The notes beneath the pieces are model-generated. The model was not told the origin of the DNA and did no database searches. It saw only the letters and a program-made list of their open reading frames with translations. From the NCBI GenBank assembly GCA_045653035.1, contig JAZOLO010000016.1:222755-286754 (forward strand): a stretch of 64,000 bases of DNA, in the 5' to 3' direction. Both the position numbers and the translations under genes were made by a program. This stretch comes from RGIG6353 sp045653035 (GTDB lineage Bacteria; Bacillota; Clostridia; Oscillospirales; SIG627). Below are positions 1 to 6,338 of the stretch, piece by piece. Positions within the stretch are counted from its first letter, which is position 1; each line of letters opens with the position of its first letter.

Positions 1-119
1 TCAAACTTGCCATCGAGGGACACTACCGTATCGAAGTAACCGAAAAACTCGGTAGAATAACGCTGTGCAGAACAAGACGTTAAAAAAATACAGAAAAACA
101 AAAGTAATATTTTTTTCAT
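1..119 (-). CDS. FAD:protein FMN transferase (ApbE-like) lipoprotein, N-terminus only
   Basis: Only the first 39 or so residues lie in the window; the gene continues past the left edge. The start is a typical lipoprotein signal: a short basic N-terminus, a hydrophobic run and the lipobox LTSC, with Cys at about residue 16. It is followed by FGYFDTVVSL, which looks like the FDT-V motif at the start of mature ApbE proteins. ApbE enzymes attach FMN covalently to target flavoproteins outside the membrane. The ATG lies 2 bp after the stop of the Gx-family membrane gene upstream, so the two are co-transcribed. The call rests on a short stretch plus the neighbours, so it is probable rather than certain. 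Confidence 0.6.
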   Translation of the reverse strand, partial: MKKILLLFFCIFLTSCSAQRYSTEFFGYFDTVVSLDGKF

Positions 120-121
120 TT

Positions 122-613
122 TTATCTCCGAATTTTGCTGAGTGAGGGGGTAACAGCATGAAGTAAAATGCCGTTTACTATACCGAACGTAACACCTGCT
201 ACAATGAGTAGAGGCAGATAGGGGATAAAGGAAACTCCGCCGTAAATAAAGCAAATAACGGTGTACTGTGCAAGATTATGGAGAAGTGCGCCTGTAATCC
301 CAAGAGCAGAGTAAGAGGAATTTTTTACGAGAAGGATAAGAGTTACGCCGAGAAGTGAAACGATACCTCCCGAAAGACTCAAAGCTCCTGCTATAACCCC
401 CCTTGTGAGGAGTGCGAAAAGTGCCTTGAGAACGACCATTCCAAAGGCGGTTTTGCGGTCAATGGATATAAGTGCAAACATTACCGCAACGTTTGAAAGT
501 CCAAGCTTTACACCCGGACATGCAGGAATTATAACAAACTGATTTTCTATAAAGGAAAGAACGAGAGATACCGCGAAAAGCACCGCCGTTAAAGTAAGTC
601 TTTTAATCTTCAT
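122..613 (-). CDS. Gx transporter family / heptaprenyl diphosphate synthase component I-like membrane protein (EetB-like)
   Basis: A 163-residue integral membrane protein with about five hydrophobic segments. The conserved PGVKLGLSN stretch at residues 33-41 is typical of the Hpre_diP_synt_I (Gx transporter) family, whose fold resembles ECF-transporter S components. It sits between a NusG-domain-II protein (its start is just after that stop, at 615) and an ApbE-like lipoprotein (2 bp downstream). From memory, the same trio occurs in the flavin-based extracellular electron transfer loci of Firmicutes, where EetA and EetB belong to these two families. A role in membrane flavin or quinone-linked electron transfer is therefore inferred; the family name heptaprenyl diphosphate synthase is historical and should not be taken literally. 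Confidence 0.8.
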   Translation of the reverse strand: MKIKRLTLTAVLFAVSLVLSFIENQFVIIPACPGVKLGLSNVAVMFALISIDRKTAFGMVVLKALFALLTRGVIAGALSLSGGIVSLLGVTLILLVKNSSYSALGITGALLHNLAQYTVICFIYGGVSFIPYLPLLIVAGVTFGIVNGILLHAVTPSLSKIRR

Positions 614-614
614 T

Positions 615-980
615 TTAGCTTACCGTATCGGCTGAGCCGTCCTCTCCGATTATTTTAAGAACCGTGCCGTTAGGAAGACATGCCGCCCACTGACCTGTCA
701 CCGAAAGCTTACCCGTTTTTATACATACCTTGTCGGGACAGTCGGAGTGAAGAAAATAAGCGCTCTCTCCGTCGCACTTTATAGTCACGCCACAGTCAAG
801 CTTTTTTTCAAAAGCCTTGCCGAGAGGGGAGGAAAACACAGCTTTTCCGTTTACCGATATTTCTACTGTTTCACCTTTCTCACGCGGAAGAAAGAGAAAG
901 CTTAAAAGGGCGATAAGAAAAACCAAGGCAATAAAAATAAAGTCTCTTTTGCAAAATAGCTTTTTTTTCGTTTCTATCAC
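615..980 (-). CDS. NusG domain II-containing membrane-anchored protein (EetA-like)
   Basis: A 121-residue protein with one N-terminal transmembrane helix (about residues 13-31) and an extracellular NusG-domain-II body. Diagnostic features are the paired-cysteine motif SDCPDKVCIKTG and the following GQWAACLPNGTV. The most upstream in-frame start is GTG at 980, but the purine-rich ribosome binding site (AAGGGAG) almost touches it, so the true start is uncertain. It is the first gene of a three-gene operon with the Gx-type protein and ApbE, and has a good promoter at 995-1023. Function is not established here; the context suggests surface redox or flavoprotein maturation. Confidence 0.8.
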   Translation of the reverse strand: MIETKKKLFCKRDFIFIALVFLIALLSFLFLPREKGETVEISVNGKAVFSSPLGKAFEKKLDCGVTIKCDGESAYFLHSDCPDKVCIKTGKLSVTGQWAACLPNGTVLKIIGEDGSADTVS

Positions 981-994
981 TCCCTTCTTGAAAA

Positions 995-1023
995 ATTATA
1001 CAACATTACGCTTTATTGGTCAA
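995..1023 (-). promoter_or_regulatory. Sigma-A-type promoter of the EetA/EetB/ApbE-like operon
   Basis: On the minus strand TTGACC (1018-1023) is followed after exactly 17 bp by TATAAT (995-1000), about 15 bp upstream of the GTG of the NusG-domain-II gene. The leader is very short. Confidence 0.7.
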
Positions 1024-1045
1024 GTTTTTTTGACAAATGAATAAT

Positions 1046-1074
1046 TTGACAAATGAATAAATATATTGTATAAT
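1046..1074 (+). promoter_or_regulatory. Consensus sigma-A promoter of uppP
   Basis: TTGACA (1046-1051) and TATAAT (1069-1074) are both perfect and separated by 17 bp. The -35 segment is tandemly duplicated: an identical TTGACAAATGAATAA block begins at 1030 and again at 1046, giving a second TTGACA 16 bp further upstream. Confidence 0.8.
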
Positions 1075-1102
1075 ATACTCAATATCCTTGAGGAGTAATA
1101 AA

Positions 1103-1912
1103 ATGAAAGATTTATTTTTAACCTTTATTGTAGGAATTATTGAGGGAATTACCGAATGGCTTCCCATAAGCAGTACGGGTCATATGATACTTTTCAACGA
1201 GTTTTTCCCTTTAGGCTTCACCAAAGACTTCTATGACCTTTTCCTTGTTGTAATTCAGCTTGGTGCAATAATGGCTGTCGTTACGATTTACTGGAATAAG
1301 CTTTTCCCCTTTTCCTTTAAGAAAGGGGACGGCTTTATAAAAAAGGACATCTTCTCCCTGTGGATAAAGATTATAGTGTCATGTCTTCCTGCCGCCGTTA
1401 TCGGTATGCTTTTCGAGGATACCTTTGACCGCCTTTTTTATAACTCACGCTCAGTTGCAATTTCCCTTATAGTATTCGGTATATTCTTTATCCTTATAGA
1501 AACCTTTAATAAAAAGATACCGAGAATTTCCGACGTTTCCGAAATCACCATAAACGTAGCGCTCCTCATCGGTATCTTTCAGGTAATTGCCGCCGTTTTC
1601 CCCGGTGTGTCACGCTCGGGAGCTACTATTATCGGTGCACTTCTTATCGGAGTTTCTCGCACCGTTGCCGCCGAGTTCACCTTTTATCTTGCAGTGCCCG
1701 TTATGGCAGGTGCGAGTCTCTTGAAGCTTGTGAAGTTCGGCTTCGACTTTTCAGGTCTTGAAATTACATATCTTCTCGTTGGTATGGCAACAGCATTTGT
1801 TGTGTCGGTAATCGCTATTAAGTTCCTTGTGGGCTTTGTTAAAAAACACGATTTTAAGGTGTTCGGAATATATAGAATAATACTTGGAATTTTGGTGCTT
1901 TTGCTTCTTTAG
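1103..1912 (+). CDS. uppP: Undecaprenyl-diphosphatase (UppP/BacA)
   Basis: A 269-residue polytopic membrane phosphatase that converts undecaprenyl diphosphate to the monophosphate, recycling the lipid carrier for peptidoglycan and other glycans; this family gives bacitracin resistance. The two signature motifs are clear: EGITEWLPISSTGH at residues 14-27 and PGVSRSGAT at 177-185. About eight hydrophobic segments and the normal family length are present. The start was chosen at the ATG at 1103 because AGGAG lies 7 bp upstream; a TTG at 1088 would add only five residues and overlap that site. It is transcribed alone from a consensus promoter, with another promoter before the next gene. Confidence 0.96.
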   Translation: MKDLFLTFIVGIIEGITEWLPISSTGHMILFNEFFPLGFTKDFYDLFLVVIQLGAIMAVVTIYWNKLFPFSFKKGDGFIKKDIFSLWIKIIVSCLPAAVIGMLFEDTFDRLFYNSRSVAISLIVFGIFFILIETFNKKIPRISDVSEITINVALLIGIFQVIAAVFPGVSRSGATIIGALLIGVSRTVAAEFTFYLAVPVMAGASLLKLVKFGFDFSGLEITYLLVGMATAFVVSVIAIKFLVGFVKKHDFKVFGIYRIILGILVLLLL

Positions 1913-1919
1913 AAAATAC

Positions 1920-1948
1920 TTGATTTTTAGAAAAATCCGATATATACT
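1920..1948 (+). promoter_or_regulatory. Probable promoter of the phosphoribosyltransferase gene
   Basis: TTGATT (1920-1925), a 17-bp spacer and TATACT (1943-1948) lie between uppP and the phosphoribosyltransferase gene. Two mismatches to consensus. Confidence 0.5.
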
Positions 1949-1982
1949 AGTTGTAAAGAGACGTTAAAAGGAGTGTTGAATT

Positions 1983-2537
1983 TTGAATTACTATCCTATA
2001 AAAATTGCAGGAATTGACAGAAAGCTTCCCATCTGCCGTGTGACAGACGACCTTTATATCGGTGCATTTGTAATATTCGGTGACGCCGAGCTTACAGTTG
2101 CGGCGGCAAAGGCACTTCTCGACCTTGCCCCTGAATACGATTACATAATCACCGCCGAGGCTAAGGGAATACCCCTCGTTCACGAAATGGCAAGACAGGC
2201 GGGCGACGAGAAATATATGCTTGCCCGTAAAAATCCAAAGCTCTATATGACAGGTGTATTCGAGGTTGACGTTACCTCTATCACCACCGCAAAACAGCAA
2301 AAGCTTTACCTTGATATCGAGGATGCCGAAATGATGAAGGGTAAGAGGATACTTGTTGTTGACGACGTTATCTCTACAGGCGAGTCACTTCGTGCTATCG
2401 AGACCCTTGTAGAAAAAGCAGGGGGTATCATCTGTGGCAGAATGGCAATACTCGCCGAGGGTGAGGCGGCAGAGAGAGACGATATCGTATACCTCGAAAA
2501 GCTTCCTCTCTTTAACGCTGACGGAAGCGTTAAATGA
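1983..2537 (+). CDS. Purine phosphoribosyltransferase (adenine/xanthine PRT type)
   Basis: A 184-residue type I phosphoribosyltransferase. The PRPP-binding loop RILVVDDVISTGES (residues 122-135) has the two acidic residues followed by a TG dipeptide, and the GIPLVHEMARQAG segment (62-74) matches the region that contacts the purine and PRPP in adenine phosphoribosyltransferases. It should convert a free purine base plus PRPP into a nucleotide monophosphate for salvage. Adenine is the likeliest substrate, but the sequence read by eye does not separate APRT from related guanine/xanthine enzymes. The start is TTG at 1983, since an in-frame stop lies just upstream and AAAAGGAG is 9 bp before it. 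A strong hairpin terminator follows. Confidence 0.85.
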   Translation: MNYYPIKIAGIDRKLPICRVTDDLYIGAFVIFGDAELTVAAAKALLDLAPEYDYIITAEAKGIPLVHEMARQAGDEKYMLARKNPKLYMTGVFEVDVTSITTAKQQKLYLDIEDAEMMKGKRILVVDDVISTGESLRAIETLVEKAGGIICGRMAILAEGEAAERDDIVYLEKLPLFNADGSVK

Positions 2538-2563
2538 ATGCGGAATGCATAATGCAGAATTAA
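2535..2563 (+). repeat. Low-complexity GAATGCATAATGC-type spacer
   Basis: Immediately after the phosphoribosyltransferase stop lies a short run of near-repeats (AATGCGGAATGC, then ATAATGCAGAATTAA). It looks like a remnant of a degenerate intergenic repeat; no coding or regulatory role is visible. Confidence 0.35.
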
Positions 2564-2567
2564 GGTT

Positions 2568-2606
2568 GATTTCGGAGAATTTTTCTCCGAAATCTTCTTT
2601 TTTTAT
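2568..2606 (+). terminator. Rho-independent terminator of the phosphoribosyltransferase gene
   Basis: A perfect 12-bp stem (GATTTCGGAGAA, 2568-2579, with its complement at 2583-2594), a 3-nt loop and a T-rich tail. Confidence 0.9.
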
Positions 2607-2647
2607 TAAGTCTTGCAAAAATTTGAAATGTGTGTTATAATTTTCAC

Positions 2648-2791
2648 GCTAGAACTTTTTAACATTAAAAAAATGAATGATTAAGTATTATATAACCTCA
2701 ACAAGCAAACGCTATGTAAAAAGCGTTTGCTCTTGCTCGTATACTTGTTGAGGTAATATTCATTCAATTAGTATGTTAAAAAGTGTCTAGC
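2648..2791. mobile_element. 144-bp imperfect palindrome, MITE-like
   Basis: The two ends are inverted copies: GCTAGAACTTTTTAACAT at 2648 onward, and ATGTTAAAAAGTGTCTAGC ending at 2791, with one extra base in the right copy. Further in are matching blocks ACCTCAACAAG and CTTGTTGAGGT, and at the centre CAAACGCT and AGCGTTTG. The whole can fold into one long hairpin with a bulged side. It has no coding capacity. The layout is that of a miniature inverted-repeat element, but no clear target-site duplication was seen, so a structured leader or decayed element is an alternative. Confidence 0.6.
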
Positions 2792-2798
2792 AGCATTT

Positions 2799-2868
2799 GA
2801 GAAAGAGTAGAAACGTTTTTTAGTGCGTTACTCTCTTTCTTGGGAGTGACGCACTTTTTATTTTTTAT
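2799..2868 (+). promoter_or_regulatory. Possible transcription attenuator in the leader of the acidic lipoprotein gene
   Basis: AGTGCGTTACTC (2822-2833) pairs with GAGTGACGCACT (2844-2855) with a single G-T wobble, and is followed by a long T-rich stretch, making a good intrinsic terminator only 15 bp before the start codon. The upstream strand AGAAAGAGTA (2800-2809) can pair with TACTCTCTTTCT (2829-2840), which would break the terminator stem. Mutually exclusive pairings are the mark of an attenuator, but an ordinary terminator of an upstream transcript is possible. Confidence 0.5.
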
Positions 2869-2882
2869 TTTAGGAGGATTTT

Positions 2883-3215
2883 ATGAAAATCAGAGCCGTT
2901 ATCTTAATTTTATGTATGCTTCTTTTAGTGTCATGTACCGAAGCAGTGGAGTTCACCGACACCGAAGACGATTATTATGGTATTACCGAAGATATTGAGG
3001 AAAGCTATTACGATATTGACGAATACGAAGATGAGGAATATGAAGATGAGGAATATGAAGAGACCTATCTTATCAACGTAAGTTCAAAGAAAATACACTA
3101 CATGCATTGCGGTACAGGACAAAGAACAAAGGAGAAAAACCGCGACTACTTTAAAGGGGATGTAAGCTATCTTTTAGGAAAAGGTTACACTACTTGCAAG
3201 AACTGCTTTGAGTAA
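2883..3215 (+). CDS. Acidic-repeat lipoprotein with C-terminal cysteine-containing domain, function unknown
   Basis: A 110-residue predicted lipoprotein: hydrophobic signal 1-17 with lipobox LVSC and modified Cys18. Residues 24-61 are extremely acidic and contain short direct repeats of YEDEE. The C-terminal half (about 62-110) starts YLINVSSKKIHYMHCG and ends TTCKNC, so it carries one cysteine near the histidine and a CxxC at the end. This resembles the small domain found at the C-terminus of some secreted nucleases and hydrolases, with the pattern xNxxSKKxHxxxC ... CxxC, possibly metal binding. The gene stands alone, has AGGAGG 5 bp upstream, and sits behind a possible attenuator. Function is not known. 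Confidence 0.75.
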   Translation: MKIRAVILILCMLLLVSCTEAVEFTDTEDDYYGITEDIEESYYDIDEYEDEEYEDEEYEETYLINVSSKKIHYMHCGTGQRTKEKNRDYFKGDVSYLLGKGYTTCKNCFE

Positions 3216-3263
3216 TGGTTTTAATAATTAAAAATGTTAAAAACGTTGTTTTCGTGGGGGTTT

Positions 3264-3298
3264 AAGGGGGAGTGCTTTTACAAAAAGCACTCCCCCTT
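3264..3298. terminator. Strong hairpin between the convergent lipoprotein and spoVT genes
   Basis: A 16-bp perfect stem (AAGGGGGAGTGCTTTT and its complement) preceded by TTTTCGTGGGGG. The same arrangement recurs at 29276-29330, so this is a repeated terminator-like element of the genome; it can serve both converging transcripts. Confidence 0.75.
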
Positions 3299-3310
3299 GA
3301 ATAAAACTAA

Positions 3311-3847
3311 CTATTCTTCAAGCTGACGTGATAAGAATGACGCCGCCGTCTGAATCATTTTTTCTTCTATTTTTTCAGGCTCACCGTTTTCTCCGCCAAC
3401 CGATGCAACAGCACCTATAATATCACCGCTTAAAATGATAGGGGAAAGCACCGATATCTTTTCACCCGAGCGTGTTGTTATAAACTTATCGGGGTCACCG
3501 TCACGGCGAATGTACTGAGTTCTCGTCTCGATAAGCTCGTCAGCCTCTGCCGAAATTTTAGACTCAAGATAATCCTTTTTCGATACCCCCGCACATGCAA
3601 TAACACTGTCTCTGTCGCAAATTACTACCTTTAGTCCACAGCTTTTATTAAGCGTCTCGGCATAAGAGGTAGCAAGGGTGTGAAGCTCACCTATTGGCGG
3701 ATACTTCTTGGAAATAACCTCTCCGTTGTGGTCGGTATATATCTCAAGAGGGTCGCCCTCACGAATCCTCATTGTCCTTCTAATCTCTTTCGGAATAACT
3801 ACACGCCCTAAATCATCTATTCTACGAACTATTCCAGTTGCTTTCAT
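3311..3847 (-). CDS. spoVT: Stage V sporulation protein T, AbrB-family regulator
   Basis: A 178-residue regulator matching SpoVT over its full length. Residues 1-52 form the AbrB/MazE-type swapped-hairpin DNA-binding domain, starting MKATGIVRRIDDLGRVVIPK and including the EIYTDHNGEVISKKYPPIGEL linker that is characteristic of SpoVT rather than AbrB. Residues about 56-178 form a GAF-like sensor domain. In Bacillus, SpoVT acts in the forespore and tunes sigma-G genes. A possible sigma-G type promoter lies upstream at 3887-3915. It is monocistronic and convergent with the lipoprotein gene. Confidence 0.94.
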   Translation of the reverse strand: MKATGIVRRIDDLGRVVIPKEIRRTMRIREGDPLEIYTDHNGEVISKKYPPIGELHTLATSYAETLNKSCGLKVVICDRDSVIACAGVSKKDYLESKISAEADELIETRTQYIRRDGDPDKFITTRSGEKISVLSPIILSGDIIGAVASVGGENGEPEKIEEKMIQTAASFLSRQLEE

Positions 3848-3886
3848 AATTATATAAAATCTCCTTGCTTTACAAATTTGTACTGT

Positions 3887-3915
3887 TAGTATCTGTAATT
3901 TAAGGAGATTTATAC
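3887..3915 (-). promoter_or_regulatory. Possible sigma-G (forespore) promoter of spoVT
   Basis: On the minus strand GTATA (3911-3915) is separated by 17 bp from GATACTA (3887-3893), close to the sigma-F/G pattern GHATR, 18 bp, CATWHTA. The first -10 base differs and the spacer is 1 bp short, so this is tentative. Confidence 0.35.
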
Positions 3916-3957
3916 TGTGAAACGAAGGAGTATTTTACGTTTGTAAAACATGGTTTT

Positions 3958-4809
3958 TTATTTTTTTATATTTTCACGAAGGAATGAAACAAATCTTGCA
4001 GTATTACCGCTGTTATCTTTTTTGTAATACATGCAGATGGTTTGTTCATATTTGAAATCGGTTATATTCAGCGGTACAAGAGTTATATTACCATCGACCT
4101 TGGTAGCAAATTGACCTGTTACACCAATGGCAATTCCTGACGAAATGATTTTTCTAAAACAAGCAGAATCGTTTACTTGAGCAACAATGTTAGGAGAAAA
4201 TCCTGCATTTTTACATGCTGTGATAAAAACCTTACCATAGTTTCCTTGTTGGCTCATTACAACAAACGACATCTGTGACAGCTCTTTCAAGCTAAACTTG
4301 TGATTGCATAAACTGCTGTCAGAAGGTACGTAACAAAAAATCTGTTGATTTACAAGTTCCTGCGAATCATATCCTGTGTACCTATCGCTTTTGATGTCGA
4401 TAATAATATCGTAATCGTCTATAGCTGTTTCGTCAAAATCTGCCACCAGCTTGAATCGAGTTTGTGTATACTTCTTCTTATATTGTATAACTTGGTCTGT
4501 AATCATTGCACGGACTGCCTTAACAAGTATTTTGATTTCCTTTGGGTCATCAACCGAACTAGATATAGTATCAAGCATATAATCCATCTCGTTGAATATT
4601 TGTTTCAAGGAATCACGCATAATTATTCCTCGGTCGTTTAGAAAAATACGGTTGGGAGTGCGGTCAAACAGCTTGCACCCAAGCTCCTCCTCTAATCTCC
4701 GAATAGATGCAGAAACAGAAGTTGCAGGCACTCCGTATTTTTCCGCCGTCTTGGAAACGCTTAAACGGTTTGCGGTATCATAAAAATATCGCAGCTGTAG
4801 AAGATCCAT
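3958..4809 (-). CDS. LysR-family transcriptional regulator
   Basis: A 283-residue LysR-type regulator. Residues 1-60 form the winged helix-turn-helix (MDLLQLRYFYDTANRLSVSK, then the VSASIRRLEEELGCKLFDR wing), and about 85-280 form the periplasmic-binding-like effector domain. The start is the ATG at 4809 with GAGGTG at good distance; a GTG nine bases upstream overlaps that site. It is divergent from the M20 peptidase gene with a 116-bp shared control region holding two promoters and a palindrome, so it most likely regulates that gene and itself. The effector is unknown; a peptide or N-acyl amino acid linked to the peptidase is a reasonable guess. Confidence 0.9.
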   Translation of the reverse strand: MDLLQLRYFYDTANRLSVSKTAEKYGVPATSVSASIRRLEEELGCKLFDRTPNRIFLNDRGIIMRDSLKQIFNEMDYMLDTISSSVDDPKEIKILVKAVRAMITDQVIQYKKKYTQTRFKLVADFDETAIDDYDIIIDIKSDRYTGYDSQELVNQQIFCYVPSDSSLCNHKFSLKELSQMSFVVMSQQGNYGKVFITACKNAGFSPNIVAQVNDSACFRKIISSGIAIGVTGQFATKVDGNITLVPLNITDFKYEQTICMYYKKDNSGNTARFVSFLRENIKK

Positions 4810-4827
4810 AAAAATCACCTCATTACT

Positions 4828-4856
4828 ATATTAGCACATTTCAAGAGTTATAGCAA
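4828..4856 (-). promoter_or_regulatory. Promoter of the LysR gene
   Basis: On the minus strand TTGCTA (4851-4856), a 17-bp spacer and TAATAT (4828-4833). Confidence 0.5.
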
Positions 4857-4874
4857 GACCATCGAAACTGATTT

Positions 4875-4904
4875 TTTACAAAACATATATGTCGGGTTTA
4901 TAAT
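4875..4904 (+). promoter_or_regulatory. Promoter of the M20 peptidase gene with an internal palindrome
   Basis: TTTACA (4875-4880), an 18-bp spacer and TATAAT (4899-4904). The spacer contains the perfect palindrome ACATATATGT (4883-4892), a plausible half of a LysR operator. Confidence 0.55.
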
Positions 4905-4925
4905 AATGTTACAGGAGAGTGGCTT

Positions 4926-6071
4926 ATGTGTATTGAAAAAATTTTTCGGACTATTGAATGCGATGCCCCAAAATATTTGGATTTTTTATGTAAAATTTGT
5001 GAGTTTGAAGCAAGAGCAGAAAACAAGCAGACTATTGATGCAATGATAGACTATATTGAGGCTTTTGCGAAAGGTGAAAGATTTCAAGTAACTCGTACGA
5101 AAATGGAGCAATGCGGTGATTTTCTTTCCGTAGACTTGAATGAAGATACCGAAAAAGGCTGTGTATTTTTGGCTCATACCGATACCGTGCACGAAAAGGG
5201 TGTCTTTGGAACACAGACTGTAACGCGCTTAAACGATAGAGTTATTGCTCCAGGTGCCATTGACTGCAAGGGTGGTATCGCCATTGCTTTGTTAGCGATG
5301 AAGGCATTACAACAGTATGGTTATTCAAAGCATATTCGCCTTTTGCTGACTTCCGACGAAGAAATATCCAACACTTTGGGCGGTCAGGCAGAGGTGGATT
5401 ATTTTAAGACTAACTGTACAGGCTTCCCTTATGCCATTAACTGCGAAACCTCTGAAAAAGACGAAGTGGTAATTTCGCGAAAAGGAATACTAAAGTATCG
5501 TATGGATATTAACGGTATCAGCGGACATTCGGGAATCCATTATTTTGAATGTAAGAACGCTATTCTGGAAGCTGCTCATAAGATTGTTGAGATAGAAAGC
5601 AAAAGTGTTCATGGCGGTATTACATATAGCTGTAATATTATTCACAGCGGAACTTTAGCTAATATCATTCCTGATAGTTGCTCCGTGACGATAGATGTCC
5701 GTGTTCCCCGATATGAGGATATGGAGAAAGCTGAAAATACGCTTCTTGAAATTTCCCAAACCAGCTTTATAGGTGGTACTTCAGCTACTCTTGTCCCTAT
5801 TAGCAAACGCCCACCTATGGAGAAAAATCCTGCAACAGAAAAGCTCTTTAATAAGCTTTTGGGTGTTTGCCGTAAATACGGTCTTGGAAATCTTACTCCG
5901 GTAGAATCCGGCGGTGGCTCCGATTCTTGTTATACTAATGCGTTGGGAGTTGCTTCAATTTGCGGAATGGGTGCCTGTGGCGAATTTTGCCATACAAATA
6001 AGGAATATGCACTGATAGAATCCATTCCCCTCAGAGCAAAAATTATCGCATCTTTTTTGGTGGAGGACTAA
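4926..6071 (+). CDS. M20-family metallopeptidase (glutamate carboxypeptidase/deacylase type)
   Basis: A 381-residue zinc peptidase of the M20 clan. Metal ligands and catalytic residues are visible: HTDTV (His84, Asp86), GAIDCKGG (Asp113), SDEEIS (Glu145/146) and a late His in EFCHTNKEYA near residue 357. The dimerisation domain fills about 187-295 (from KGILKYRMDINGISGHSG). The whole pattern fits M20A enzymes such as carboxypeptidase G2 or acetylornithine/succinyl-diaminopimelate-type deacylases; the exact substrate cannot be read from sequence. It has no signal peptide and is cytoplasmic. It is divergent from a LysR regulator and is not part of an operon. Confidence 0.88.
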   Translation: MCIEKIFRTIECDAPKYLDFLCKICEFEARAENKQTIDAMIDYIEAFAKGERFQVTRTKMEQCGDFLSVDLNEDTEKGCVFLAHTDTVHEKGVFGTQTVTRLNDRVIAPGAIDCKGGIAIALLAMKALQQYGYSKHIRLLLTSDEEISNTLGGQAEVDYFKTNCTGFPYAINCETSEKDEVVISRKGILKYRMDINGISGHSGIHYFECKNAILEAAHKIVEIESKSVHGGITYSCNIIHSGTLANIIPDSCSVTIDVRVPRYEDMEKAENTLLEISQTSFIGGTSATLVPISKRPPMEKNPATEKLFNKLLGVCRKYGLGNLTPVESGGGSDSCYTNALGVASICGMGACGEFCHTNKEYALIESIPLRAKIIASFLVED

Positions 6072-6338
6072 ATTTCTGAAAATTCAACGTCATTGTTGAT
6101 TTTAATATAGTTTCGTTGGGATAAAAAACGGAGTGTAATTTTATGTAATAGGTAAAAAGTAAAATGTAAGAGGTAAAGTGAATTTTGCTAAAACAAAATT
6201 ATAATTTATTGTAAATTTCCGTAAGGAAATTATATCAACCTCTTACTTATTCGCTATTACTTACTACCTTAATAGCATTTTCCTTTGAATATATTTAATT
6301 GTAAATTTGCTTTGGCAAATTAATCCTTAATTCTTTAA
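6072..6338. other. Intergenic region with several small hairpins, no gene
   Basis: AT-rich and without a credible reading frame. It contains GTAAGAGGT at about 6166 and the complementary ACCTCTTAC at about 6239, enclosing small stems such as AATTTCC-GTAA-GGAAATT, and a further stem AATTTGC-TTTG-GCAAATT near 6303. This looks like a decayed intergenic repeat. No promoter was recognised. Confidence 0.4.

Noticed and set aside
2648..2791. The palindrome considered as an ordinary terminator
   Set aside because: A proper terminator for the upstream gene already lies at 2568-2606, the stem is too long and interrupted, and no T-run follows.
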